64,000 bases of DNA from Rebecca billardiae RCC1528 (Eukaryota > Haptophyta), in NCBI GenBank assembly GCA_965240325.2, contig OZ251224.1, positions 1,984,001-2,048,000 of the forward strand, in the 5' to 3' direction. Of this stretch, positions 9,889 through 19,201 are shown one piece after another. Each line of letters starts with the position of its first letter. The stretch's first letter is position 1. Made by a program: the position numbers and the translations under genes. The notes beneath the pieces were generated by a model that saw only the letters and a program-made list of their open reading frames with translations, was not told the DNA's origin and did no database searches.

Positions 9889-10343
9889 GCGTGCCCCCCG
9901 AGTTTTGCCAGAATCTGTGGTGTCCGAGAAGCGCAGCCGTCCGCGAGCGCTGGTTGGCCGGCGGCACACGTCTCACGTCTGATCCGCCCTTACGCAATAC
10001 TCATCTTGGGCTCGGCCTATCAATCAGGGGCACTGTCAACACCCACTGATAACTACAGCCCAGCTGTGTATCAATGCCACCTGACAATACAGCCCAGCTG
10101 TGTATCAATGCCGGCTGATACAGGGCCCTAGCCGACAGGCTGCACAGCCCCGCCCCCACTCCCCAGCCGCCGCGGCACCGTGTCCAGAGTACAGAAGCAG
10201 GGTACTACTACTAAACTGACCGCTCCGCAGCCAGGAATCTACTACCGTTGTACTAGGTGCCCCCGCTCTAGGTGCCCCTAGAGCGTGGTGGGGGTGGCTT
10301 CCTGGACACCCCTGATTCTGGCAAAACTCGGGGGGCGCACCCC
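9889..10343. mobile_element. MITE-like element with ~45-base inverted repeats
   Basis: The left arm at about 9889-9934 contains GAGTTTTGCCAGAATC and flanks. It matches the reverse complement of about 10297-10343, which also carries CCCCCCGAGTTTTGCCAGAATC followed by a GGTGTCC(G/A)-GAAGC block. I see roughly 85-90 percent identity by eye. The interior has no open frame and includes a 34-base tandem duplication. Small size, inverted ends and no transposase suggest a non-autonomous DNA transposon or its relic. No target-site duplication is clear. Confidence 0.5.
10054..10112. repeat. Tandem duplication, 25-base unit, period 34
   Basis: The segment beginning TACAGCCCAGCTGTGTATCA and ending ATGCC occurs at 10054-10078 and again, identical, at 10088-10112. 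CTGATA flanks the pair on both sides. It lies inside the MITE-like element. Confidence 0.8.
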
Positions 10344-10433
10344 TTCGCGCTAAGCTGGCCAACAACAAACAAAGAGAGAATCGTGCGCACAGCAGCACGT
10401 TGACGTGGTCGCGACGGCGACCGCGTGCCGCAA

Positions 10434-11747
10434 TCAGCACAGCGACAGCTGCGTACGTATCGCGCTGAGGAGCTCCTCGATGTACGCGCTGTCGTTCGCA
10501 TCGCCGGCGTGCGCGTCGCTCGGCGAGCAGTCCGACTCGACGTCCGACTCGGCCGCGAGGCCGTCACTCTCGTGCTCAAAGCCGGCCGCTGCCTCGCCGA
10601 TGTTGCACCTCGCCGCGCGCAGCTCGGCGCACGTGCGGCGGCGCTTCGGGCTGGGCTCCTCCTTGGGCGCGCACCGAGGGGCTCCCACCTCGGCCAGCGC
10701 GCCGCGCAGCACGAAGCCCCCGTCGCGGTAGTGCTCCCACCCAATCACGCCCGAGGGGATGTCGATCTCGGCTGGCAGCTGCGCGCCGAGCGCGCGCATC
10801 GTGATCAGCGCCCACGCGGACGCAGCGCTGTGCGATTTGTACCCGCCGCCGCCGAGCAGCAGGGTCGGCATGTCCCAGTCGAGCAGCACGCCGACCGCGT
10901 TCGCAAGCGCCGCGGGCTCGAGCTCGAACGCGCCGCGCGGGTCGCCCGCCAGGCAGTCCGCGCCGCACTGCACGACGACCGCCGTCGACGAGCGGCACTG
11001 CGCCCACGAGCGCAGCAGCTGCGCGACGCGCCTGAAGAGCCGCGCGAACGTGTGCGACCGGAGGCCGGCGCGGAGCGGCACGTTCACCGTCGAGCCGCGC
11101 CCGCGCCCGCGCCCGCAGTCGCGCACGTCGCCCGTCCCCGGGAAGAAGCCGGGTGCGCGGTGGTGGAACGAGCACGTGAGCACCTTCTCCGAATCGGCAA
11201 ACGCGCGCTCGGTGCCGTCGCCATGGTGCACGTCGAGGTCGACGACGATGACCGCGTCGAAACGCTTGAGCAGCCGCAGCGTCGCGAGCACCACGTCGTT
11301 CACGTAGCAGAAGCCCGACGCGCGATCGACCGACGCGTGGTGCCGCCCGCCCTGCCAGAAAATCGAGCGCGTGCACGCGCCGGACGAGAGGAGGTCGGCG
11401 GCGCGCAGGCTGCCGCCCGCGATCATGGACGCGTGGCGCCACACGCCCGGGAACCAGTCGGCGTCGTACGCAAGGCCGTGCGCGTCGAGCACCTCGTCGT
11501 TGACCTCCTCGATGCCGTCCTCATCGTCCACGCGAAGCAGCAGGTCGACGTACTCGGAGGAGTGGAAGCGGCACACATCGTCGCGCGACGCGCGTCGCGC
11601 GCGCTCGACAATGGTCACCTTGTCGAGGAGCCCGAGGGCGTCGACCAGAGAATGCACCATCGCGGCGCGGCCTGCTGTCTCCGGCGTGTCCGATGAGGTC
11701 GAGTCATCGCAGAAGATGTAGCCCACCGAATGTCGCGGGCACGTCAT
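10434..11747 (-). CDS. Class I-type (HDAC8-like) histone deacetylase
   Basis: Zinc-dependent lysine deacetylase of 437 residues, single exon. The arginase/deacetylase fold fills residues 5-330. The active site is intact: paired histidines in GGRHHA followed by GFCYVND (about 135-150), zinc ligands Asp and His in DLDVHHGDG (about 168), the third ligand Asp in GADCLAGDP (about 261), and the transition-state Tyr in LGGGGY (about 297). The GADxLAGDP form and the overall spacing fit HDAC8-like class I enzymes best. The last 110 residues are a charged, low-complexity tail with a basic PKRRR patch that could be nuclear targeting. The ATG at 11747 (MTCPRHSVGYIF) is chosen because the frame upstream is non-conserved and enters the shared promoter. 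Confidence 0.93.
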   Translation of the reverse strand: MTCPRHSVGYIFCDDSTSSDTPETAGRAAMVHSLVDALGLLDKVTIVERARRASRDDVCRFHSSEYVDLLLRVDDEDGIEEVNDEVLDAHGLAYDADWFPGVWRHASMIAGGSLRAADLLSSGACTRSIFWQGGRHHASVDRASGFCYVNDVVLATLRLLKRFDAVIVVDLDVHHGDGTERAFADSEKVLTCSFHHRAPGFFPGTGDVRDCGRGRGRGSTVNVPLRAGLRSHTFARLFRRVAQLLRSWAQCRSSTAVVVQCGADCLAGDPRGAFELEPAALANAVGVLLDWDMPTLLLGGGGYKSHSAASAWALITMRALGAQLPAEIDIPSGVIGWEHYRDGGFVLRGALAEVGAPRCAPKEEPSPKRRRTCAELRAARCNIGEAAAGFEHESDGLAAESDVESDCSPSDAHAGDANDSAYIEELLSAIRTQLSLC

Positions 11748-11982
11748 GCCACCTCCGGGCGGTGGGCCGCGCGGTTCGCGAGCCGGCTCGCGGTCGAAGA
11801 CAGCAGAGGCTCCAGGACAGACCAGGACCGGACCGAGCGACCTCGTCTGGTTCGCTGCCGGTCTTCCGCGGTGGAAAAAACAGACAGTGTGGTCATGCGC
11901 ATAACGGCATTCGGCCGGAGGCCGGTGGAGGTCTAGAGGAACTTGCCACGGCGGAGTTCGCAGCCGTGGCGGCGCGCGACGG
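11748..11982. promoter_or_regulatory. Shared divergent promoter, HDAC / RPGRIP1-like gene
   Basis: 235 bases lie between divergent start codons. The octamer CCGGACCG sits at 11828-11835, followed by an A-rich GGAAAAAACAGACAG stretch (about 11872-11886). The motif is discussed in the findings. Confidence 0.55.
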
Positions 11983-14495
11983 ATGAGCCTGGCACGGGCC
12001 GTCGACGGCCCGCTATCTGACGAGCTTGCTGAGGCTCGGCTGGAAGCTGCGCGATGGCGGGCAAAGTACGCTGAGCTGCGCGCCATCCTCGAGAAGCAGC
12101 GCGCGACGGAGCGCGAGATGCACGCCGTGCAAAAGGAGCGCGCGCACAGCATGAAGCACCTCCTGAGTGACCTTGGCTCTGAGCTCGGCGAGATCAATGG
12201 CGAGCTCGTGAATGTCTACACGCTGACCACCGCACTGGCCACCGTGCTCGACCGCGCTCTCGCGCCGCTCGAGCCACTCGAGCCCACGCCGAGCCGAAAA
12301 GCTGAGCAGCGGGAGGCAACGGCGGGCGAGGTGGTCGCCAATCCGTTTGGCGGTGGGCGCGTGCCACTGGACAAGGCGCGGAAGGGCGAGGTTGGCGGGG
12401 CTGCGCTGCCTTTTCCTGCCTCGCCTGCTGGTGCCGATGCCGAGCCACGCGCTGCAGAGAGTGCTGCGGCCAGCCAGCCGCCCGTCGCCTGCAGTGCGAG
12501 CTTCACCGCCGCGAGCGAGTTCGGCGCCGACTCGCGCGGCGGCGGCGGCGAGAAGGATCCGTTCGCGGCGGGCGCGGACAACCCCCTCGATGCAGCTGCA
12601 GGGAGCTTCGGTGCGGATGCCTTTGGCACCGCCCCGGAGGACGGCGGTGGGTTTGGGGCCGGCTTCAGTGCCAGCTTTGGCGACGGGCAGGTGCCAGGCT
12701 TTGGCGAGTCGGAGGGCGACTTCACGGCGGCGGCTGCGGAGGCTGCCGGTGCTGCGCCCACTGCGTTTGGCGCGGATCCGTTCAACCCCCCGCCGGGCGA
12801 GCAGCCCTTTGCCGACGACGCGTTTGACGGTGCCTTCGCGACGGGCTTCGACGACGAGCCCTCTCCGTTTGACGGGAGCGCGGTGCAAGTCGTCGTGACC
12901 GACCCGGGTGGCCGGGCGAGTGTTGCCGCGGGAGGCAAGGACTCTGAAGCCCAGCCCGCGGCTGACTCCGCCGCCAGCGGCTCGGACGATGCGCAGCGCG
13001 CGGCGGCAGCCTCAGAGGAGGAGCGAGCGCGAGGGCCCCAGGGCTCAACGTCCGCCTCCGCCTCGAGCAGCTCAGCGCCGGTGTCCAAGTCCGCCTCTGC
13101 CGCCGCCTCGATCCAAGCGTCGGTGTCGGCGGTGTTCCCGAGCGGCCCGCTCGCCGAGGTAGGCGGCGGCGGCCTGCTGCTCGGGCTCGACCTGGTGGGC
13201 GTCGAGAGCGTGACGACTGAGCTCAGCCCGTCCGAGGACTGGTTCGCGTGCGACCTGGATCGCACCTTCTCCGCAGCGCCGGGCACGCTGCTCCGCTCGG
13301 CGCTGCTCGCCGCCCTCGAGTCGGACGACCGGCGCGCGTCCGACATGGTGTTCACGCTGTACGCCGCGGACGGCGAGGACGAGCCCCGGACGGTCGCCGC
13401 CGCCCGCGTCAACCTCGAGAGCCTGCTCGAGAGCGGCGTCGACCTGCGCGAGGCGCCGCTCGCGCTCGTGCGCACGAGCCACGGCGGCGGCGGCGGCGGC
13501 GACGACGAGGACGAGGCCGCCGAGGCGGAGGTGGGCACCATCACCGTGACCGTGCTCGCGAATCGCGCGCTGCGCGAGCTCGATGAGGCGCTCGAGCTGC
13601 ACGGCTCGGCGCAGGCTGTGCTCGAGGCGGAGACAGCCGCCGCGCGGAGCGACGGCGACAACGAGCCAGCGTGGCCGCCGCCGGAATCGCACGCAGCTGC
13701 CGAGCACGCCGCAGCCGAGGTGCTCAACGTGGGCGCGCGCGCGCTCGCGCCGCCGCAGGCCCCGCTGGAGCCTCTCAACGAGGAGCCCTCCGACCTGGGC
13801 TCGGCCTCGGATTGGCTCTCGCGCAAAGCCTCCAGCGTGGCCGCGCAGACGCCGCACTCTCCAGGCGTGAGTACGACCACGCAGACACGGGCCGGCGCGG
13901 CGCCGGACCCGCCCCCGCCGGTCGCGGCCGATGCGAGCGGCGGCGTGCAGCCCGCGGGGCCCTCGCCTGAGGTGCGCCGACTGCGGGAGAGCGTCGAGGA
14001 GCGGCAGGTGCGGCCTGGTGAGCTGTCGGTGCCGCCCGTCGGTGACCAGCCCCGGCCGGGCCACGAGCGAATCGAGCTCTTCGCCTCGCCGCCAGTGGTA
14101 CGCGCGCGCGCGCCCTTCCTCGGGCGGCACGGCTCGTCCCGCGCGCGCCTCGGCTTCTCCCACACGAGCGCACGCAACTGATCCAACCCGCGGCTGCGCA
14201 CGCGCGCGCGCTGCTGTTGCAGGGTCGGACAACACCCGTCGTCACGCCTCGCTCGGGGCGCAAGAGCCGGCTGAGTGGCATCGGCTCCTTCCTCGCACGC
14301 ATGACGCCGAGCCGTGGCTCAAGCCGCGCCTCGTCCGCCGCGGGCTCGTCCGCCGCCTCGTCGCCTGCACCGGGGAGTGCGCGCTCAAGTCAGCGCTCCT
14401 CCTTCTCGGCATTCTCGCCGCCACTCGGCATGGGTAGCGGCCAGCGCCGAGGCACCAGGTCGGGTCGTCCAAGCGGACAGCAGACGAGTGCGTAG
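11983..14495 (+). CDS. Coiled-coil plus C2-like protein, RPGRIP1-type C-terminal domain (tentative)
   Basis: Exon 1 is 11983-14007 and exon 2 14223-14495. The predicted 215-base intron (14008-14222) starts GTGCGG, ends CTGTTGCAG and is phase 0; without it the frame runs to a stop at 14181. Product about 765 residues. Residues 12-75 form a heptad-like coiled coil (ELAEARLEAARWRAKYAELR). Residues 115-390 are low complexity with NPF and DPF tripeptides (about 119, 191, 264), which in endocytic proteins bind EH domains and clathrin adaptors. Residues 395-535 look like a C2-type beta domain with the pattern LLESGVDL then GTITVTVLANRAL, resembling the C-terminal domain of the ciliary protein RPGRIP1 (LESGRDILE, then IGRLKVSLQAA). 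The tail is Ser/Arg-rich and basic. A transition-zone or membrane-traffic adaptor role is inference. Confidence 0.55.
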
Positions 14496-14681
14496 CACTT
14501 CGACAGCTGCTCGCGGGTCGGAGACTGTCGTGCTGATCATGATGATCAATCACCGAGCCATCGTGATCGGGCCTCGCCCGCCTGCATGTCCGATGTCGAT
14601 CTCAGTAAGCTGCTATGTAGACGCCCGTAGTTCCGAGACCGACGATAGTCCGTTATATGTTAATTAAATCCGCGTTGACTA

Positions 14682-15876
14682 CAGTTAATAGTTATGGCCC
14701 GCGCGGTGCAGGGCGGAGCGCGCAGCGTGGAGCCCGCCCGCGGGCACTAACCACGTTTCAAAAAGATTTTTGATCAAAGAAAAAAGGGACGGGGCCGGGG
14801 CGATTTTCAGGGAGGTGGAGACCGAGTTTCCGGATTTTTTGAGACCGCGCATAGATCGAATTGGAGACGTTCATTCGGCGAGAAAAGAGCGCGCCCACGA
14901 TATTCCCTAAGTAAAGTGCGATCTGGACGTGAGCCGGACGTGACTTTAACGTATAACGTTCGTTACGAGCGAATCGTATGATTCGTCGTCCCGGATCGCG
15001 TGACGTCCGAACTGGGCCACATCCTGGCTGGTACGCACCCAGCCGCCTTGGCGTCCGGACTCCTGGCCTCCTCCGCCGCCAAGGCGGCCACATCCGGGTC
15101 GGAGGTGACGTGCCCCGCACGATGGCGGATGGGGTGTCAACCCCTGGCCGCGAGCGCGCCTGCACGTGCCTCCGGACCCGCCTCCCGCTTGCTGCTCACG
15201 CAGTCAGCTGCGAGCGTGGCGCATGATCGCAGAAGCAGTGCCGGCAGTACGGCCTGCATCAGCTAGTGCCGCGCCGTCGTGGCGCGCGCGGTAGTTGCGT
15301 TTGCAGCGCTGACGCTCGCGCTGTCCGGGCGACGGCACGCGCGTGCGGCTCAGGTGTGTCAAATGCGGTCTGGTCGGCGCGCTTTCGCCTGCCACCTCGT
15401 GCACCCGTGCCGCCAGCTTCATCGTCTTCATGAGGACTGCTGCTGCTGTCGCCACCCGCTCTCCATCACCGCGAGTCGCGCGGTCGTTGGCTGGCACGGG
15501 CCGCAGCGCTAAAGTTTAAAAATTTAAATAGGCTAAAGCATCACCCTGCTGTCACACCCGACTCCTTCAGTTAGCCTACTTCAGTACTCCGAGAATCCGC
15601 GGCACGACTCATCACTCGGCACGATCGCGCGGACGGGAGTCGGATCCGAGCTGATCAGTCAAGCTGCAAACACACCGACACGCCCGTGAGGCGCCGGTCG
15701 GACTCGTACAGTCAGAACCGTACTAGTCAGTGACTGGCGAACTGCCACGGCGGAGAGCCGTGATTGCATGCGGCCACCGCGGGCCCCCAACTGCGTTGAT
15801 TCTATGCAGAAAAGGACCGCAGAACGCGGTCATATATATAATATATGGCCCGCGGTGCCGGTATAACTATTAACTG
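14682..15876. mobile_element. Possible transposon relic bounded by 14-base inverted repeats
   Basis: CAGTTAATAGTTAT at 14682-14695 recurs in inverse orientation at 15863-15876. Each copy adjoins a TGGCCCGCG(C)GGTG-type block (14694-14708, about 15845-15857). The 1.2-kb interior has no transposase-like frame. The inverted repeats are short, so chance cannot be excluded. Confidence 0.3.
14695..14741 (+). repeat. Dispersed ~46-base GC-rich repeat, copy 1
   Basis: TGGCCCGCGCGGTGCAGGGC and the following 27 bases closely match 42073-42118 (differences by eye: one short indel near the start, C/T changes, and small indels at the end). Both copies are intergenic. Confidence 0.65.
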
Positions 15877-15965
15877 ACAGTAGCGGCCGGCCTGTGAGTG
15901 CCAGCACCGTCGCCTTATGGCTCCTGGCGGCGACGCTGTGATGATGACGGGTATCTTCGCCACCG

Positions 15966-17069
15966 TCACCGCACGGCATCGTCTGATGGGGCTGTGAGCT
16001 GCCAGTACGTCCAAGGGCGGACTGACGGGTGCGGGCGATCGATCAGCCCCAGCTCGTCGAGCGAGCCGTCCGCGCTCACGCTTTGCGGGGAGTAGAGTTC
16101 CGCGTCAGGGAGTGCCGCCGGCGGCGAAAAGCCGTCGAGGTCCTCGAATGCCTCCGAGAAGACGCGCGCCAGCGAGACGCGGCTGCCGCACGTGGCGGCG
16201 TGCCCGGCGCCGTGCACGCGCGTCACCCTCGCGTGCGGCAGCAGCCGGGCAAGCCGCTCCGCCTCGTCGACCGATGGGAGCGTGCGGTCATCCTCGCCGG
16301 CGACGATGCACGTGCGCGTGGGGAGGCGCGCGAGCTGCTCCGCCATCGCGTTCACCTCCGCGGAGCCCGTCGCCAGCCACTCGTGCAGCCTCCACGAGAG
16401 CGTCGCCCTCGGCATGAAGCTGAGCCTCCGCGGCAGCGAGAACGCAACCCGCCCCATGTACGCCTCGCGCTCGGGGCTGTCGATCACGGCGGGCAGCTTG
16501 GCGCCGCCGATGATCTTGAGGAGCTGCGGCAGCTGGTACGCGTCGGCGAAGAGGGGTAGCAGGGAGAGCACGCCGAAGGGGTACGCGGGCTCGGGCAGCC
16601 TCGAGACGCCCGGCGCGCGCCGCGCGAGCTCCGAGCGCGGATACGACGTCGCCGGGTTGACCAACGCGAGCCCGTCGAGCGGCCGCCCGTCCTCTGCGAG
16701 CGAGAGCGCCACGCGGAGGGCGAGTACTGCGCCGAACGACTCGCCCATGAGTACCAGGGGCCGGCTCGGCGGCTCGCGCTCGAGCCGCGCGCGAACGGCC
16801 GAGCACAGCTCTGCGAAGCTGCTGCGGTCGGCCATGCTGATCTCGAGGCCCTCGATGTCAAATGAGTCGCCGAGGCTCGGCCACTGCAGGAAGGGCGCGA
16901 CCAGCGAGCCGTCGAAGCCGGGCAGGTAGGTCAGCAGGGGTAGCTCTGATGGTCGCGGCCGCTGCGGCGGCACCAGGCCGTCCGCGTACAGGGGTGCCTT
17001 CCATGTGCTCAAGCCACCCACGGCGAGGACGAGAGACGCCATCGTGGATTTCGACTGCGGCTCTTGCAT
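15966..17069 (-). CDS. Alpha/beta-hydrolase, lipase/acyltransferase-like
   Basis: About 367 residues with a canonical hydrolase fold. An oxyanion-loop region LTYLPGFDGSLVAPF is followed by the nucleophile elbow GESFG (Ser about residue 109), an acid residue in VAGEDDRTLPS (about 262) and a His in VHGAGHAATC (about 289), so a full Ser-Asp-His triad is visible. The LPGFDGS start and overall layout resemble the hydrolase half of plant plastid esterase/phytyl-ester-synthase proteins, though here it stands alone without the acyltransferase half. The N-terminus MASLVLAVGGLSTWKAPLYAD could be a targeting peptide. ATGs at 17069 (MQEPQSK) and 17042 (MASLV) are both possible. The gene diverges from DMXL within about 90-115 bases. 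Confidence 0.8.
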   Translation of the reverse strand: MQEPQSKSTMASLVLAVGGLSTWKAPLYADGLVPPQRPRPSELPLLTYLPGFDGSLVAPFLQWPSLGDSFDIEGLEISMADRSSFAELCSAVRARLEREPPSRPLVLMGESFGAVLALRVALSLAEDGRPLDGLALVNPATSYPRSELARRAPGVSRLPEPAYPFGVLSLLPLFADAYQLPQLLKIIGGAKLPAVIDSPEREAYMGRVAFSLPRRLSFMPRATLSWRLHEWLATGSAEVNAMAEQLARLPTRTCIVAGEDDRTLPSVDEAERLARLLPHARVTRVHGAGHAATCGSRVSLARVFSEAFEDLDGFSPPAALPDAELYSPQSVSADGSLDELGLIDRPHPSVRPWTYWQLTAPSDDAVR

Positions 17070-17158
17070 CCCTCGAATTTGCCGTGGCCGCTTGCCTTGC
17101 GCTGACGAGTTCAAGGTTGCACGACGCCGACATCGAGCCGAGCGGGAGGTCCGGCGCC
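17070..17158. promoter_or_regulatory. Shared divergent promoter, hydrolase / DMXL
   Basis: This is a very short divergent spacer of 89 bases (116 if the hydrolase starts at 17042). GGTCCGG at 17148-17154 is a seven-of-eight match to the reversed octamer found in other promoters. It sits right next to the upstream DMXL ATG, which suggests that translation may start at 17201 instead. Confidence 0.45.
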
Positions 17159-19170
17159 ATGCGCTCCAGCCTGGAGCACCCGAGCAAGGCGAGCACGCCA
17201 ATGGCGTGCGCGTCCGTGCGCGGCGCACCCGTCGCTGCGTTCGGCACGGGCAAGAACGTCGTCATCGCGTGCGGGCAGGAGCTCAGCGTGAATCAGGTTC
17301 TGGGGCCGCTGCCTGAAGCGGTGGAGGCGGTCGCGCTGTCGGCCACGACGCTCGCGCTCGCCGTGGCGTACGGCGGCTCGGTGGTGGAGGTGTACACGCT
17401 CGACACGCGCTCCGAGGAGACGACGACCACGCGGCTGAGCTGGTCGCGCTCGTGCGCGCTCGACGCGCGCGCGTCTGCGACGGCTGATCTCACGGTCCGC
17501 GCGCTCGCGTGGCTTCCGGGGAGCGGCGGCAGTGCGCCCGCGTTGCTCACGGTGGGGACGTCGCTCGTGCTGTGGCAGCGCAGTGCGGACGTGGACGACG
17601 CCCGCGACGGCGCCGCGCCCTCCGCCTTCGTCGCCGCCAAGACGGTCGCGCTCCCGGCGGAGGCGACGCGCATCGAATGCTCGCCGGATGGCCGGCTCGC
17701 TGTCACGTGCGGCTCGGAGGACAAGCTGCCGCGCTGCTGGCACGACTCGACGGCGGAGTGGCAGGGCGCCACCGAGGCGCGCATCTGGGCCAGGCCCGAC
17801 TTCGTCTACATGCCGCACTTTGCGCCCGTGACCGCATTTGCGTTCCGCGAGCTGCCTTGTGCCACTGGCGGCGGCGGCGGCGGCGGCGGCGGCGGGTCGG
17901 ATGAGTCTCACAGGCGGGTGACCGCGGCGCGGCTGCTCGCCGAGGCGGCGCCGGGCGGCGCGGCGCTCTCGATCGGCGGCGGCGCCGCGCTGCCCTGGGC
18001 GCTCATCGGCATGGGCTCGCGCCCGCCGCGCAACGTCCTGCTCACCGTCGCGCGCGACCACGTCTTGCGACTCTGGTCGGAGACGCAGCTGGGCGAGCGC
18101 TTCGAGCTGTGCGTGTGCCTCGTGCTCGACGCGCCCGTGGGCGGGCCGGGTGGCGCGGGCGAGGGCGCGGGCGGGGCGGGCGGCGCGGCGTGGGCCTGGC
18201 TGCACGGCGCCGCGCACGCGCCCGCGCCCGACGAGCACCAGCTGCTCCTGCCGGCGGGCGGCGCCGCCGACGCGGCCGGCGCCAATGGCAGCTCGGCGGG
18301 CGGCGGCGGCCGCGGCGGCCGCGGCGGGCAGACGATGGTCGTGCGGCTCGAGGCGGGCGGGCGGGTGAGCGCGTACCGCGTGGAGGGCCTGGACGCGACG
18401 CTGCGCCGCACGCCCACGTGCGAGCTCGCGTGGGAGGCGCGCCCCGCCGCGGCGGCGGAGTCGGCGGCCGGCGGCGCGCACCCATCGCCCAGCTGGCCGG
18501 CGCCGTCCGCCGACGCGTCGACGCCCGTGCAGGCGGCCGCGCTCGTCTCGAGCGTGGGCGAGCGGGGCGAGGTGGAGGTGGCCGTGCTCGCGCGCTCGCG
18601 CACGGGCGTGCTCACCTGCGACACGGTCGAGCTGCCGCGCGCCACCGCCGCCTCCGCCGCGCGCGCGCAGCCGCGCTCCAGCCTCGGGTCCATGCGGCGC
18701 GCGCGGCTTGGCGCGCACGACGCTTCCGCTCGCGTGCTCGCCCTGCGGCCGCACCCGACGCTGCCGCTGCTGCTCTCGCACGGCACGGACGGGCTGGCGC
18801 TCGTGTGGCAGTGCGCGTGCGGCGGCGCGAAGCCCGGCTCCGCGCCGCAGCCGCCCTCCGCAAACACGTGTGCAGTGAGCCCGCTGCAGCCGGTCGCTTT
18901 GCTGCCGCGCCCCGTCGACGCGATGGCGTGGGCGTCCGCGGCGCCGCACTCGGTCGCGCTGCACTGCGCGGCGGGCGACGTGCTCTCTGCGTGGGCGTCG
19001 CACGTGCACCCGCTCGACTTCAGCGTGGTCGCCACGCTGCGCCTCCCGCCCGCGCCCGCCTCCGCATCGGGCGGCGGCGGCGCGGCCGGCGCGCCGCCGC
19101 CGCGCTCGTGGCGGCGGCTTGCAGAGCTGGCCCGAGCAGACCAGGTGCCTTCAGCCACGGCGGCGGCGGG

Positions 19171-19201
<31 letters not shown>

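Larger units (their letters stand above)
9235..10433. other. Intergenic convergent gap with MITE-like repeat
   Basis: The gap is about 1.2 kb between the small membrane-protein gene and the HDAC 3' end. It has no credible coding frame. Its right half is a compact element bounded by inverted repeats (listed separately), with a tandem duplication inside. The left half is GC-rich simple sequence. Confidence 0.6.
14496..15965. other. Intergenic convergent gap, repeat-bearing, no gene
   Basis: The gap is 1.47 kb between convergent 3' ends. It contains AT-rich patches (14640-14690, 14757-14790, 15510-15540, 15828-15846) and a dispersed GC-rich repeat. I see no convincing protein. A pair of inverted 14-mers brackets most of it (listed separately). 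Confidence 0.6.

Noticed and set aside
14022-14181. Continuation of the RPGRIP1-like gene through its open frame to 14181.
   Set aside because: A phase-0 intron from 14008 (CAG/GTGCGG) to 14222 (TTGCAG) leads into a Ser/Arg-rich exon of coherent style, while 14008-14181 reads as Arg/Pro-rich intron-like sequence.
12216-14201. A 661-codon minus-strand frame opposite the RPGRIP1-like gene.
   Set aside because: Its composition is Ser/Ala low complexity only. The plus strand has the coiled coil, the C2-like domain and a coherent splice to a second exon.
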